Shown one piece after another: positions 1 through 11,480 of a stretch of DNA of 64,000 bases. The notes under the pieces are model-generated. The model made no database searches. It saw only the letters and a program-made list of their open reading frames with translations, and had not been told where the DNA came from. The stretch is from Spongilla lacustris. Taxonomy: Eukaryota > Porifera > Demospongiae > Spongillida > Spongillidae. Within the stretch, counting starts at the first letter, position 1; every line of letters begins with the position of its first letter. Where the stretch lies: positions 3,505,563-3,569,562 of the forward strand of contig OX442424.1 of the NCBI GenBank assembly GCA_949361645.1, read 5' to 3'. The position numbers were made by a program, and so were the translations under genes.

Positions 1-521
1 TTAATCAACGATATACATATATATAACAGGACAGAGTGGAAAGTCCAGCTGGGAATATCCGCCGCCCATGCATATGTGAATTCTAGTGGAAGGCAATGTT
101 CTAAATTAACACACCTCCACGAGAACTTCTAGTATGTTATCAAAAACAAGCCAGTCGTGATGGTAAACGTCAGAGCGATGCAAATGCAGATATATATGTA
201 TAGGGACGGAATCGCCCGTGCATCTTAACCGCTAAACGAGCGGGGTACTCTCGACTCTCGTATAGTGACACCGTGGTAGCTACTCCACAGCAGCCGTTCT
301 ATCAGCTCGACCTTCGCGTTTTGGGGGTTTCAAGTAAGTCTTACTTCCAACATGCGTCCCTCGTTCACAGTCCAATTGAAGTTCAATGTTGTACATGTAC
401 GTCTGGCTAGCAAGACTAGCCAAGAATTATTGATAGCAATCGAGTGTAGTGCTATTATATCCACAATACTAATCAGACGGGTACAAATATAGGCTTGATA
501 CCCAACCCTCCGCCAAAAGCC
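1..521. other. No gene recognised
   Basis: No convincing exon, repeat or RNA gene was seen in this stretch. It is of mixed composition with scattered TACATGTA-like words. Confidence 0.5.
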
Positions 522-591
522 TAGTCTCGTTCCCAGACCCTATTTATTGACAAACAAGGTGTTCTCAATAAATAGGGTCTGGGAACGAGTA
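522..591. repeat. Short foldback (MITE-like) repeat
   Basis: A 29-base arm (522-550, starting TAGTCTCGTTCCCAGACC) is repeated in inverted orientation at 565-591 around a 14-base spacer. The outer word resembles the termini of the elements at 34051 and 36015 (TAGCCTCGTCCCCAGGCC), so this may be a minimal member of the same group. I see no target-site duplication on its flanks. Confidence 0.6.
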
Positions 592-925
592 AATAACATA
601 TCACGTGACCTCCAGAATGTATCCAGTAGCAGGGGCACGAGTAAAACTAAGATGCGCATGCGTATGCTTAGATCACTAAAATCGACGATAGCTTTAGTTC
701 GGAAGGATTTTATGTATCAGCGATTGCTATTCCTAACTTTCCTGCCATGCAGACGTACAATTAACGTATTACAAGACAATAATAATAATATAATTTAATA
801 AATTAATTAGCTGTTTTAATAACTTGATAAATCTCTAAAGTACCTAGTGAGTTTAATGGTGCAATCAGATTTTTAAAATCACAATTGTAAGCCGAGTTAT
901 ACATTGATGTCCACAATTTCTTGAC

Positions 926-1957
926 ATGAATAGTGCAGTTAGGATGGCAGGACTTCATGCTATTCAGGAAATTCTGAATGATCCTATAATCAAGCTTTAA
1001 GCAAGCAAAAGATGTCCGAGGCTATCGTATGATGCTGCAATAGGATCCATACTTAGAACACTTCCATCAATCATTGTCAGTTTAGAGCGTGAAGGTACAG
1101 AACGAAGTGAGCCAACAGCAGTAGGCCTAGCTAAATTTGTAAAAACATATTACTTTGTAGCTTGCTGTCATTTCCTTCATCAAATTTTGCCTCACATCAG
1201 CCATCTTAGCTTAATATTCCAAAGAGAGGATGTTGACTTGTCCCTAATACGGCCAGGGCTGCAGTTTACTTTACACCAGATACCTGCATTACGTGATGCT
1301 GATGTTATTGGTGAAGTGGATGCATTCATTCAGCATGAACTTAAAGATCACACCATCAAGGTGTCTGCCACTGATAGAACATACTTTACTGAAATGATGC
1401 AGACAAAGTTTGTGGATGCTGTAATTCAGCAGCTTGAAAGCTACTTTCCTGAGTGTGATGAAATAGATGCTTTTGGATTGTTTGACCCGAAACAAATTCC
1501 AGATAAAAGTATTGACCCAGCATTGTATCAGTCATGGGGAAATGATAGGTTGGCCATCTTGGAGTCCAAATACAGTCAGAATGAAAACCCTGATATTGAT
1601 GCCACTGCAGCAAGATTAGAGTGGGAAAAATAGAAAACAACAATGTTTGAAGCCTATTGGGGGACCACTCTGAGAAAGTTCCTACAAGATCTGGCATTTA
1701 ACAATACTCTCAAAGATCTCTTCCCTCAACTATCAAAGCTTGCATCAATTGCACTATTTAGCACAGCTGAGTGTGAAAGATGCTTTTCATCTATGAACCG
1801 AATAAAAACTGATCTTAGAAATAGATTAAACACCTCCACTCTACATGTATGCCAAAGAATGAGAATTGTTTTAGAAGGTGGAGAACTAGAGAACTTTGAT
1901 TTTGTAAAAGCTGCTGAGATTTGGAGTGAGATGCGCCATCGTAGAATTAGTATTTAG
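926..1957 (+). pseudogene. hAT-family transposase, C-terminal half, degraded
   Basis: The translated frame from 926 reads into a hAT transposase of the kind related to vertebrate ZNF862. The C-terminal dimerisation region is clear, with the motif TAECERCFSSMNRIKTDLRN near 1770-1830 and an ending around ISI at 1950-1957. One frame is kept overall but is broken by stops at 998-1000 and 1631-1633. Around 1000-1022 a short stretch reads better in a neighbouring frame, so two compensating small indels are likely. The BED finger and the first catalytic residues are missing, as are terminal inverted repeats. This is a dead, 5'-truncated copy. The family call is good; the subfamily is an inference. 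Confidence 0.75.
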
Positions 1958-3821
1958 CTAGTACATGTACTTGCTTTTACATGCATACCATAAGTGTAAT
2001 CTTTTTTGCCCATAAACCAATCTTTATCACCTATCTACCCAATTTACTTAACACCTAGTAATCACCTTGCCAAGCTCTGGGGGAAACACTGCTTCAGGCA
2101 TGGAGTGTGTGGCCTTTCTTGACGTAAGGTGCCACTACTAGTTAGCACAGAAGCTGGATGGTGATACGCTGCGTTGTACTATGTGCAAATCATATAGGAG
2201 CAATTTGAGAACCCTAGTCAACCAAGATGACATGAAAAGAGATATAGTACTTACAGATACTGACAGTCACAGCATTCAGCTGTTTACACTTATAAAGGAT
2301 ATATGATATCACTATGTACAGTACAACAACAACAAAGAACCAAACATCAGTAAATTACATGTCTGATGGAACTGCTAGCATCAGCTACTAAACAGAGAGG
2401 ACTTTCAGAAGACCAGTAATGACCTCTCCCAGGTTATGCAACAAAATTCCTCTTCCCCCCATGAACATTTGAGCAAATATTTTGGGATAGTTAGAGGCAG
2501 GGTCCCTGCTTCTGTGACAGATGCACGACAAATGCATTGCAATCCCATCATGGTGCAGTGGTCGTACTATCTGCGTCACCTGTCCCATTCGGCATACAAA
2601 ATGATACAATGTACATGAGGCTGGTTCAGTTGCGCTTCCATCCCAGAGAACACTGAGAGACTACACATATCACAGCAAGGCTACAGTTGGGTTCTCATAT
2701 ATTTAGCAATTACGTGTAGCTGCTAAGGTAACAGTAATGTACGGTGAATGATACAGAAAAATTAAAGTTTTGTTGCATCATTGTGGACATAAATTATATA
2801 TCCTCCATGTCAAAAATTGGAGACATTAACTCTCATCTACCGGACTACTTACAAGTAATGACATCATAGCCGGAGCCTCTAGCCACTTGGCCCCTCCGCC
2901 TAAATCCGGATTTCTTTTAGGTTTTAGTTGACTTTTTGTAAGATTTAGCTTTTGGATTTAATTTGGATTTTTAAAAGGGTTGCCTGCTTTTTTGTTGGTG
3001 CTAACGGATTTTTAGAAACGATTTTGCATAATCATTGTGTTGTGGCCTGCGTGAACTGCCTTTCGGTCAATGACAGAACTACATATCGTTGAGTACGAAT
3101 AGAGTGCCGGAGTTTTACATACGACGAGATCTGAAAGAAGCTTTAATAGTTGGGCATACATGCAAGGGGGGAAGGTCACAACCTTTTGCCAAACGCGAAG
3201 GTCGGGCTACGCCCAGCTAAGAGAGGCTGTGGATTTCTTCAAAAGTGCTCTGCTGGTCAATCCCAGACTCCGTGTTCAATGCCCAAGAACTGCCGTAGTA
3301 CCATGCCCCTTATTGCTCGACAAATCAAAGTTACTAATTCAGTAAATAATAATGAGAAGTAGTTGGAAGTAGTTAGTAGTAGCTAGAGAAGAAACAGCCT
3401 GTTAGTGAAGCAAATGACATCCATCAGGACGTTTACCTCATGTAGGGGTGGTGTCAAAACCAATCGGTTTTACCGAATTTCACACGTTTAGCATTTCGCT
3501 TCATGCTGGTGCAGGCAAGTTCAACTTCTGCAGTAAGTACTTCTTCTCTACTATGCAATTTGCTTACCGACCGACAAGAACAGACCCTGAAAGAGATGCT
3601 GTTGAACTGTGGGTAATTTGGCCTTCAACGAAGCATCTCGTAACTCACTTCCTGATGAACTTTGTCCAACTGTGTAGATACTTCGGTAGCTTTAAAGTAT
3701 ATAGCATTTTTTGGGTGATATTTGGACTTTTTGTTCGATTTTTTCACCTTTTCTAGGATTATTTAGTAGATTAAAGATGAATCCAAAATATAGATTTACA
3801 TGTAAGTGGATTTCCCAACTA
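1958..3821. other. No gene recognised
   Basis: Only short ORFs without family resemblance occur. Around 2155-2240 one frame reads like a small CxxC-type zinc motif (CTMCKSYRSNLRTLVNQ) reminiscent of transposon proteins, but it is too short to call. Confidence 0.4.
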
Positions 3822-4075
3822 GCCACCTCTATGCTGGTTTTGATGTTCAGAGGTGTCTTCACACAGCTACAATTCCTCTATGCACAGTTCCCATGAACTG
3901 AGTTGTCAGCTAATATTGTCAATCTTGCTTACCAACATAAATTATTACCTTGCCTCGTTTTGTTAGGTGATCAAATGTTGGAAAGTAGTGTTCTGTCTGA
4001 GAATATGGATTTCAAGGTTCTTGCTACATGTATGTGTGTGATGGTCTTGCAGCCGTCAGGTCAACAACTCGAGTG
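3822..4075 (+). pseudogene. P-element-like transposase fragment (copy 1)
   Basis: The frame starting at 3831 gives LVLMFRGVFTQLQFLYAQFP and then, after a stop and small shifts, a stretch ending in a word like FKVLA near 4015. This order matches my recollection of the catalytic region of P-element-like (THAP9-related) transposases common in cnidarians and sponges. About 190 bases are nearly identical to 7003-7214, which continues into later parts of the same protein. The relation to the family is from memory, so confidence is moderate. Confidence 0.5.
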
Positions 4076-5235
4076 AGCAAAGTCATTAAATGTAACCAAT
4101 TTGCTCATGAGGGTGAAAAGCATTACTTATTATTCTTCATATCTAATCCTAGGTACTAAATACATGTACTGCACACAAATACATGTATATGAGTAGCTGC
4201 AGAAGTCTGAATGCATAATGAACATATCAGTGCATATTACATTATGCTAGACCCTCGTCTGTGGGGTGGTCCCATTTACAGTACAAATCCATGTAGCCAC
4301 ATGGCCAGGGCAGAGAGGTATGGAGATTGAAGCATCACAGGAGAAGGTCTGGGCACCAGCTCAGATGGCCGTTATAGTATTACCTTGCTGGTAGGCACTA
4401 AATACAAGTACTACAAACAAATATTATCATTTATCATTTTATTATTATTTTGAAGGTGCTCAGACAAGGTTCTTGCCTTGTGTACTTTTCCTTAAGTTGT
4501 GAACAATTTGTGGGTAAGTTCCTGCCATTGCTGAAGGTAGAGTGAGAAGCTATTCCACTTTATCCCAGTCATGTGGCTATTGTGGCATGTATGCGTGTAT
4601 GCCTTTAATATCTGTTCCTATATATGCAGCACAAATACTGTAGAAGTGTGCTGATTAGCAACATAGACAAAACGTATAAAGGATTGGATGTTTGGTTGAA
4701 GACGAATTACCAGGATGGCATATCATCAGTGTTTCAGCTGCAGTCAGTGATGGAAGAGGATGCATTAATTTATCCTCCCAATTCGTCCCGCATAAATTAA
4801 CACATAACTCCCCAAGTTATTGCATTATGGTGGTGTACAAGCTTAATCACGCCAAGTCCGAGTTTTAGACGGATCATCTATAGATAGACATTTCATATCT
4901 ATCACTCACATTACATGTATAATGCAATAAAGACAATCAAGAATTAAATAAAACGCTAATCTAAAATTTTGCAGTACTAGTCCCATATATGTATTTAATC
5001 TGAAGTTCTTACATCAAAAAGTATATATTGTTGCCTTTATGTACCAGAATGTAGCGCCATTCTGATAGTGGCTATCAAAATAGACTGGGCCAGATTGTGA
5101 CTCGCTATCGACATCCTTGTCTCAGAATGTTGCACGTATCATATGTGGTGCAGTTTATAACAATTTGGCTGTGGAACCGAGTGTGCGAATAATTCAAAGG
5201 TCACGTGATTTAATTGCTTGGTTTTTGACCGATGA
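4076..5235. other. No gene recognised
   Basis: Contains TACATGTA-rich and A/T-rich sequence and no convincing coding frame. It may hold further unrecognisable remains of the neighbouring transposons. Confidence 0.4.
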
Positions 5236-5239
5236 CCGA

Positions 5240-5770
5240 CTGTTATTGTGCCCCCTGCATCATTGGTCCTCTAATGCTGATACTTAGAGGCAAATACAAT
5301 AGCATCATTGCTACAGACGTCTTTTCAAAGTAGCCAGAAGCAGATGTTTTGCATGACAAAACTTCCATCAGTGTGGCATCCTTCATGTACTCGTATTGCA
5401 GATTTGGTGCTGGAGACATTGTCACAGATCAAGGACATGGAATTTGTGAATCAGGTACTTTGGGGGTGGTGTGTGTGTGTGTGCATGTGTGTGTGTTACA
5501 AAGATGGTACACACACCAACCACAGCAACCAACCACATGGGTGGTGGTCCATCACCCATAATCCAATATCACCATGAATGGGTGTGCTGTTGACACTATC
5601 CAATTTTATTTCAGGTAATTGTATGACACAATATTTATTACTGATATTTATAGATTGTACATGTTGATTCTCTTTGCAAATGTTTCAAAATGGATCATGA
5701 AATCACTTCAGCTTACCACCCGCAATCAAATGGATTGTGTGAACATATGAATCAGACAATCATACGGTAA
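5240..5770 (+). pseudogene. Retroelement integrase core fragment
   Basis: Around 5290-5455 the plus strand reads as an rve integrase core: KYNSIIATDVFSK, a stop, then PEADVLHDKTSISVA and DIVTDQGHGICESG, the TDQG being the second catalytic Asp region. After a 160-base interruption holding a TG-rich stretch, the frame resumes near 5695-5760 with ITSAYHPQSNGLCEHMNQT, which carries the AYHPQ-NG-E motif of the third catalytic residue. The interruption starts with GT and ends near a TTTCAG, so it could be intron-like, but the stops show the copy is dead. RT and gag are not seen next to it. Confidence 0.65.
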
Positions 5771-5965
5771 TATACGAGTGAACCGATCATTACAATGACA
5801 ACTAGTGCTCTGTCCAATATTTGAGAAGAAAGCTGCTCAGTAAATCTTGTAAGAGCTTTATACATGTACAGCAAAGAGGAACAGATGCACTCTAATGTCT
5901 CAGGATGACTTGAAAAGTTGAAGCCACAGAGAATGGTGACGGTAAAAAACACGCAACGTTTCAAA

Positions 5966-7009
5966 TGTACCCATGTGATGCAGGAGAAAATATTGAGAAA
6001 TGCTGGGCTATCTGCATAAAGTCCATAGATGAATCATGTCGAAGAATCAATAGACAGAAACAATAACTTACATAAATGTATGTACTGTGTATTCTTGTTT
6101 TTATTTTATTTTAAAGGGATTAATTGTCCCGGATTTTGGTCTGGGGGGAACCAGTTCCCTGCCCTATGACATGCATGTCAGGCTAGTCAAGGAAGATCAT
6201 GTCCAGTGACAGTGATGACCATTTAGCTGGATTAGCTCCTGTGGCTAAGGACATGTGCAAAGATTTTCATCCTCAAGTAATGCGCATTCATTCAGCACTT
6301 ACTTTGATCAAGTGAAAGAGTATGAAATGGAAACACTGTCATTAGTGTTGTTTCATTGGAATTCAAAGATGCAATTAGGGAAAGGAGATGGTACAAGGGT
6401 GTAACGATGCTGGAAGTACCTTTTTATCATCTTCCATACTACTACACCTCACCACCTTGGTATGTGGAACAGATATTATGGGGGCGCTTTGTGGTGGTGC
6501 AGGGCAGAACATTTCTGCTGACCTGCATACACATGTACGTACATGTAGGCTTAGTAAAGATGCAATCAGTCATCTAGGTGCATACAAAATACCTAAGACT
6601 ATAAACAGAGCCAGCAAAGTCGGGTGTGGTTCAAGACATAATTTGACAACACAAGTGGAGTGTAGACATACTAGCAGGTCAGAGAATGATGACCTTTAAA
6701 ATGTATCCACAGGCAAAACTGTGCTAAATTCGGTGCTCCTACTGGTTCTGTAAAAGAATGCAACGGTAGAGTGTTCACCAGACAAACCTAACATTTCATA
6801 TGTTCTTTGGCAAAAAGGGAATATTGAAGAGGCCTTCAATACATTAGCCGTGAAACCGAAAACAATCAGAAGTAATCTGTCACAGATGATCATATTCTGC
6901 AGAATGCTCATGCTGAGAGGCCTTCACTCCATTAGCTGTGAAACATCCCCACGTTGATAGTAGACTCGAGTCTACTTACATCAAGGCACTTCTATGCTTT
7001 GTCTAGCCA
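5966..7009. other. No gene recognised
   Basis: Short ORFs only. A Cys/Arg-containing tail (CRRINRQKQ) near 6035-6063 may be the end of the integrase relic. Nothing else is supportable. Confidence 0.35.
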
Positions 7010-7745
7010 CCTCTATGCTGGTTTTGATGGTCAGAAGTGTCTTCGCACAGCTACAATTCGGCGGCGACGGCGCCTATGCACAGTTCCCATGAACTGAGTT
7101 GTCAGCTAATATTGTCAATCTTGCTTACCAACATAAATTATTACCTTGCCCCATTTTGTTACATGTAGGTGATCAAATTTTGGAAAGCAGTGTTCTGTCT
7201 GAGAATATGGATTGAACATATCCTGGAGTCATCTGATGGAATTGTACCTGAAGATCAGAGCACAGGCTGATGGCACAGGTGTAGCACTTATACCTAAACT
7301 GAAGTATGAAGATCTGCACCTCACAACATTTTCAAAGATGCAAGTTGAGCTGTCAGCACAAGTAAGTACATGCAGCACTGAATAAGTACACTATGCATTC
7401 AATTATATTTGTAATTCGTAACTACGTGGCCAAAGCTCTACTTTTGACTGAAATCTATTTGTTTTGCTGAGATGTTTGACAAATTGGCTGAATGCTTCCA
7501 GTTTATCTGCAGGAAGGCGGTCCAGAAATCACTTTAGATCGCCTTACAGATCAGGGTCTGATTGGAAGCTCACATTATCAAAAATGTATCATCAACAAAC
7601 CCTGGGTTCTTTTACAGTGGCTGAGTGATGTATTTTTGCCATACCTTGATGAATGGGAAATGTGTGTCAACGATAAGGAAGGCTTTAGTAAATCACGGAA
7701 GGAACATATTGCATGAAGTCGTGAAAGTATACATTTCTGACATTT
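7010..7745 (+). pseudogene. P-element-like transposase fragment (copy 2)
   Basis: The segment repeats 3816-4011 and then continues into downstream parts of the same transposase. The pieces in order are LIPKLKYEDLHLTTFSKMQV (about 7290-7345), MFDKLAECFQ (7473), an out-of-frame RNHFRSPYRSGSDWK (about 7520-7566) and PWVLLQWLSDVFLPYLDEWE (7600-7660). The block order agrees with P-element-like transposases: PKL-FSKMRV, then MFDKFFDCLN, then PYRS, then FLPYxDEWE. Several frameshifts and a lost middle segment show decay. Compared with copy 1 it has an insertion of GGCGGCGACGGCG at about 7059-7071. Confidence 0.55.
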
Positions 7746-7896
7746 GAACACAGTGGATTAGAGCTCCCTCCCAAATGTGATTGGTAGTACAGCACATGAT
7801 GGGCCATGTGCTTGTGGGTTTAAAAAGATGGTACCTTAGTATGAGTGTTCATTCTAAGCTTGCGTGCATGTGCTGCAAACTTTTTCCTAAGTGCAC

Positions 7897-8534
7897 GATA
7901 TCAGATTGCCCTCCTTGATGGCATGAAGCAAATGAAGGAGGAGGCGCAGAAAATAGTTCGACAAGGACAGGAAGAAATGTCATTGAGACTAGCGAGAAGC
8001 ACCTGAAAGGAGACCTATGCCTTCACGAAGTGTGGTAATGAGCTCCAGTTTTGCTTTAATGAACAGATGGTGGAAAAGGTGGAGGAGGTAAATAAGTGCC
8101 TTGAGAAATTAGAAGCTCATTACCCGCAGGCAGAAGAATCAAGATGATCAAGTTCACCGATCGCTGCAAGTCTGGATGGGCTTTGGTGGAGGAGTATGAG
8201 GATGATGATCTGGCTGATGATTCTGAAGACGAAAAGAGGATGGAAATGGCCGAGCAGCTAGGGGAAATGAAAATTGCGTGAGGTCAAGGCAAAGGAAGTT
8301 TTCTCTACATCCGTAGTAACAGCAGGTGGCACGCAGCATAGGCCATTCCTCCCCAAGGCTCTGTTTGTGGATCCTGCAAAGGCCACTACGCTGAAGTCAC
8401 CTCGGTTCTGTATGGGTACATGTTTTCAGTGTGGAGACGCTGGTCACTGGAGGAAGGAATGCCCCAAAGCAGCAGTTGGGAATCCTTTTCCGATGCACAT
8501 GGTGCAATGGAATGATGAAGGCCCACCCCTCTAA
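7897..8534 (+). pseudogene. Gag-like retroelement protein with CCHC zinc knuckle
   Basis: A protein spread over three frames runs from RYQIALLDGMKQMKEEAQ (about 7900) through WALVEEYEDDDLADDSEDEK (about 8180-8237) to a CCHC knuckle, CFQCGDAGHWRKEC, near 8432-8472. An acidic DDSEDEK stretch followed by a basic tail and one knuckle is a pattern I associate with ORF1 proteins of DIRS-like elements in cnidarians and sponges. A stop near 8008 and frame changes near 8145 and 8275 show it is not functional. No partner RT was seen nearby. Confidence 0.55.
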
Positions 8535-9225
8535 ATCAAATTATTGTTTGTGGCCCTGCTCATGGCTGTATACGGTCGGAAACTTAGTGTATAAATAGAA
8601 TTTCATGGTAGTGGATTACATTCTCATAGCAACCAGCCTAGCAGTGCATACATGTAAGTAGAATGTTGTGTGGCAATCCTAGATGGATTTTTATTCCCAA
8701 CCGCGTAACTTCAGGTTCCTGTCTATGTTAATTGTGTTACGTTTACAACAAGATGTTTGAGCAGTTGTAAAGAAGGTCACTTTTTAAGCTTCCTGCAGTT
8801 TTCATCGGCATTCTCCCTACATCTTTGTGTTCCTGAACACATAATAAGCAACCAGGTATAATGAGTGTTTTATTCTTGTATTGTATAATATGGTAAATAA
8901 TGCAGAGTTTCTTACTCATTTCAGGTAGTTGAGCTGAGCGTTTCCGTGTATAACTGCTGCATAATGGAGGAACATACAAACCATTTTGCAAGGTTATGCA
9001 GGATTTGTGCTAGGTGTTGTACATCTACAAGACATAAAGTACCTACATGCATGTATCTACAGTTGTACCTCATATGCTTTGGACCTCTCCATTGTCTTTG
9101 GAATACATATTATTAATAGAATCTTCACATCCTGCCTCATTTTGCTACTCGTGCTACCAAAATATTGCATCCTACATGAAGGCACTGGACAGGAAAATCA
9201 TACGAAGTGTGTACTGTGATATTTT
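8535..9225. other. No gene recognised
   Basis: Contains only short frames without resemblance to known families. Confidence 0.4.
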
Positions 9226-10130
9226 ATGGCTGGATGTCACACAGTGACGATGTGTGTAGGGTGTGTGAGCAAGGGAGGAAATGTGACGGGAGGGAGACCA
9301 AAGAAGATCAAGCTACATGTACATGTGAATTGTAGGCCTCCAGAAATTCCAATCCGGAATTTAGTCCAGCATATTGAATTGCCCCTCTTGTACGATTTAC
9401 CGAAGAGCCATCTAAATTAGTTGGTAACGCAGCATCTAGTGAGAGTGCTATGTGTCCACTGTGCCTCGAAGTCCTCCACAGCCCAATTAAGTTAGTTACA
9501 TGCTGATCTACAGTATGCTCCAAATGTTGCTGCTCTTGGCATACATACAACAAGTGGCAAACATTTGTACACAAATATCGAGGTGAGCATGAGTTAACTT
9601 GAAGGCTAGTGATTGTGGTATTAGCTACACTCAGTACCATGAAGCAAAAGATGAAGAAAATGGAGCTCATGGATGATTACCAAGCAGCGAAATCTAGTAT
9701 CCAGACGATGGAAGAGATTCTACTCCTAAATCTTACTCCATCACCTGAGGAGCTAACAGATTATACATCTGTGATCGAGAGTACTTGCACATACATATGT
9801 GTACACATACATGTATGTATATATGTGAAAAGAGGGAAAGGAAACTGGTAAGAACAGCACTAAAATACATCATGCAGACATCTTATGTTTATATAGGCAT
9901 CCCAGCTAGCAAAAATCAATAGAGTACATCGAGAAAAAAAATGTCCCTGTGTCAATTTAAGCTCTTGACAATGCACTGGTCTCCTTCCATGTACAGTATC
10001 AAGCTTACTACAGTGGTGCATTTGTTGACAACCATGCCCATAGAGCCCTAAAGGCAGGATGCAAATTATTTGAACAATGTGTCATGATAGCTCCTCCTAG
10101 TTGGTTGTAGACCGTATCCACCAACCTTCC
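9226..10130 (+). pseudogene. Degraded transposon protein with RING-like Cys motif
   Basis: Reading across frames gives a Cys-rich start (CRVCEQGRKCDGRETK, near 9255), then CPLCLEVLHSPIKLVTC followed after a stop by CSKCCCSW (about 9452-9537), a RING/zinc-binding pattern. Near 9965-10060 another frame gives ALDNALVSFHVQYQAYYSG and FVDNHAHRAL. I associate this block order with an uncharacterised multicopy protein in sponge genomes, probably transposon-borne, but cannot name the superfamily. Stops and frameshifts throughout show decay. Confidence 0.35.
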
Positions 10131-11127
10131 AATGCTCATGATGTCTTGAGAGCTGCTGATGTACAATGTATAGTCGGACTCAACTTCATATACAGATGTA
10201 TGTGTATAGCCTTAACTGACACAGGTCTTGAAATTAAGCTCAGTCAAACCTACATGTATATTAAGTAAGGCATGATACATTTTTAAAAAATCATAATCTT
10301 AATAATATGTCATTCATACTTCTCGAAACTCATTCTCTCTATGATGATGTCATGTATGGAAAAACGATGACACGTCAAGCAAAATGTGTTGCATTGCCCT
10401 ATCCCATTATGTTAGTGATCAAAGTGATCAATTTACTACAACAGTACGATGGAACCTTCTTTGCCCCTCAGAATATCGCTGGACATAGATTTGCCACTAC
10501 ATGTACATGTAAGAAGGCTACACAAAATACATCCAATCCAGACAATCCATAGGAGGACTCGCTTTTGGAGGTATTCCTAAATGTTTCGCTCTTGTTGATG
10601 TGACACATAAAACAACATCGCTGACCAAATGTCCTGAACAAACTGCAATTACATGTAGAACACAAACGAAATTCTCACATCTGTATTATACATGACATAT
10701 TGCTATGGGAACGGATGCACATGCATATGATAAAATCAGTTTCATGGCTTATTTATACAAAGTATGTTCTTCCAAGTACATGTAATTCTACAGCCATTGG
10801 TATAATTAGGGCTTTTCAAAACTGTTCCTATCCCAAGGGATAGTCTCCCAGGAAGAAGACAAATGAAAAGAAAAAGCAAAACACCTTGTTCTCGAACAGC
10901 AAACTGTCTGATGACTTGAGCAAAATATTTAAATGACCGTCATTGCCTTCTGGTTTGATAGGAACAAAGAGCCAAACTATCCAATTCTTGGGACACGAGT
11001 TATACACATATGTATAGGTGGCCGTGGGTTAAATTTGAATGATATTCATAAATATGGGTCAAATCCTATATGGAACCTACATGTACTAACATGGGTTCTG
11101 ATATGGTGTACAAAGAGGGAGAATTAA
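10131..11127. other. No gene recognised
   Basis: An open frame at 10307-10552 has no recognised family and no splice context that would support it. Confidence 0.4.
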
Positions 11128-11480
11128 GGCCTACAGTATAGGAAGATGGCAAATAGTATAGACAGTATAGGGAGAAGGTCAACAGTATAGACAGTATAGA
11201 AAGAAGGCCAACTCTACAGGGAGAAGGCCAACAGTATAGGGAGAAGGCCAACAGTATAGACAGATGGCCAAAAGAATAGGGAGAAGGCCAAAAGAATAGG
11301 GAGAAGGCCAACAGTATAGGGAGAAGGCCAACAGTATAGGGAGAAGGCCAACAGTATAGAAAGAAGGCCAAGAGTATAGAAAGAAGGCCAAGAGTATTAG
11401 GGAGAAGGCCAACAGTACAGACAAAAGGGGAGAAACAGCATATGGAGAAGGTTAATAGTATATATAGACAGAAGGCCAAC
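11128..11480. repeat. 20-bp minisatellite
   Basis: Tandem repeats of about 20 bases with consensus AGGGAGAAGGCCAACAGTAT, around 16-18 imperfect copies. Variants carry ACAGTATAGA or AAAGAATAGG. Long open frames on the minus strand here come from the repeat and are not genes. Confidence 0.9.

Noticed and set aside
3816..7214. An LTR pair around the integrase fragment
   Set aside because: The repeats lack TG...CA ends and encode transposase-like sequence; copy 2 runs on into further parts of that protein.
9308..9670. Minus-strand 120-residue ORF
   Set aside because: It is antisense to the better supported plus-strand transposon relic.
11066..11479. Minus-strand ORFs rich in Leu/Trp/Pro (WPSPYTVGLLP-type repeats)
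   Set aside because: They are translations of the 20-bp minisatellite.
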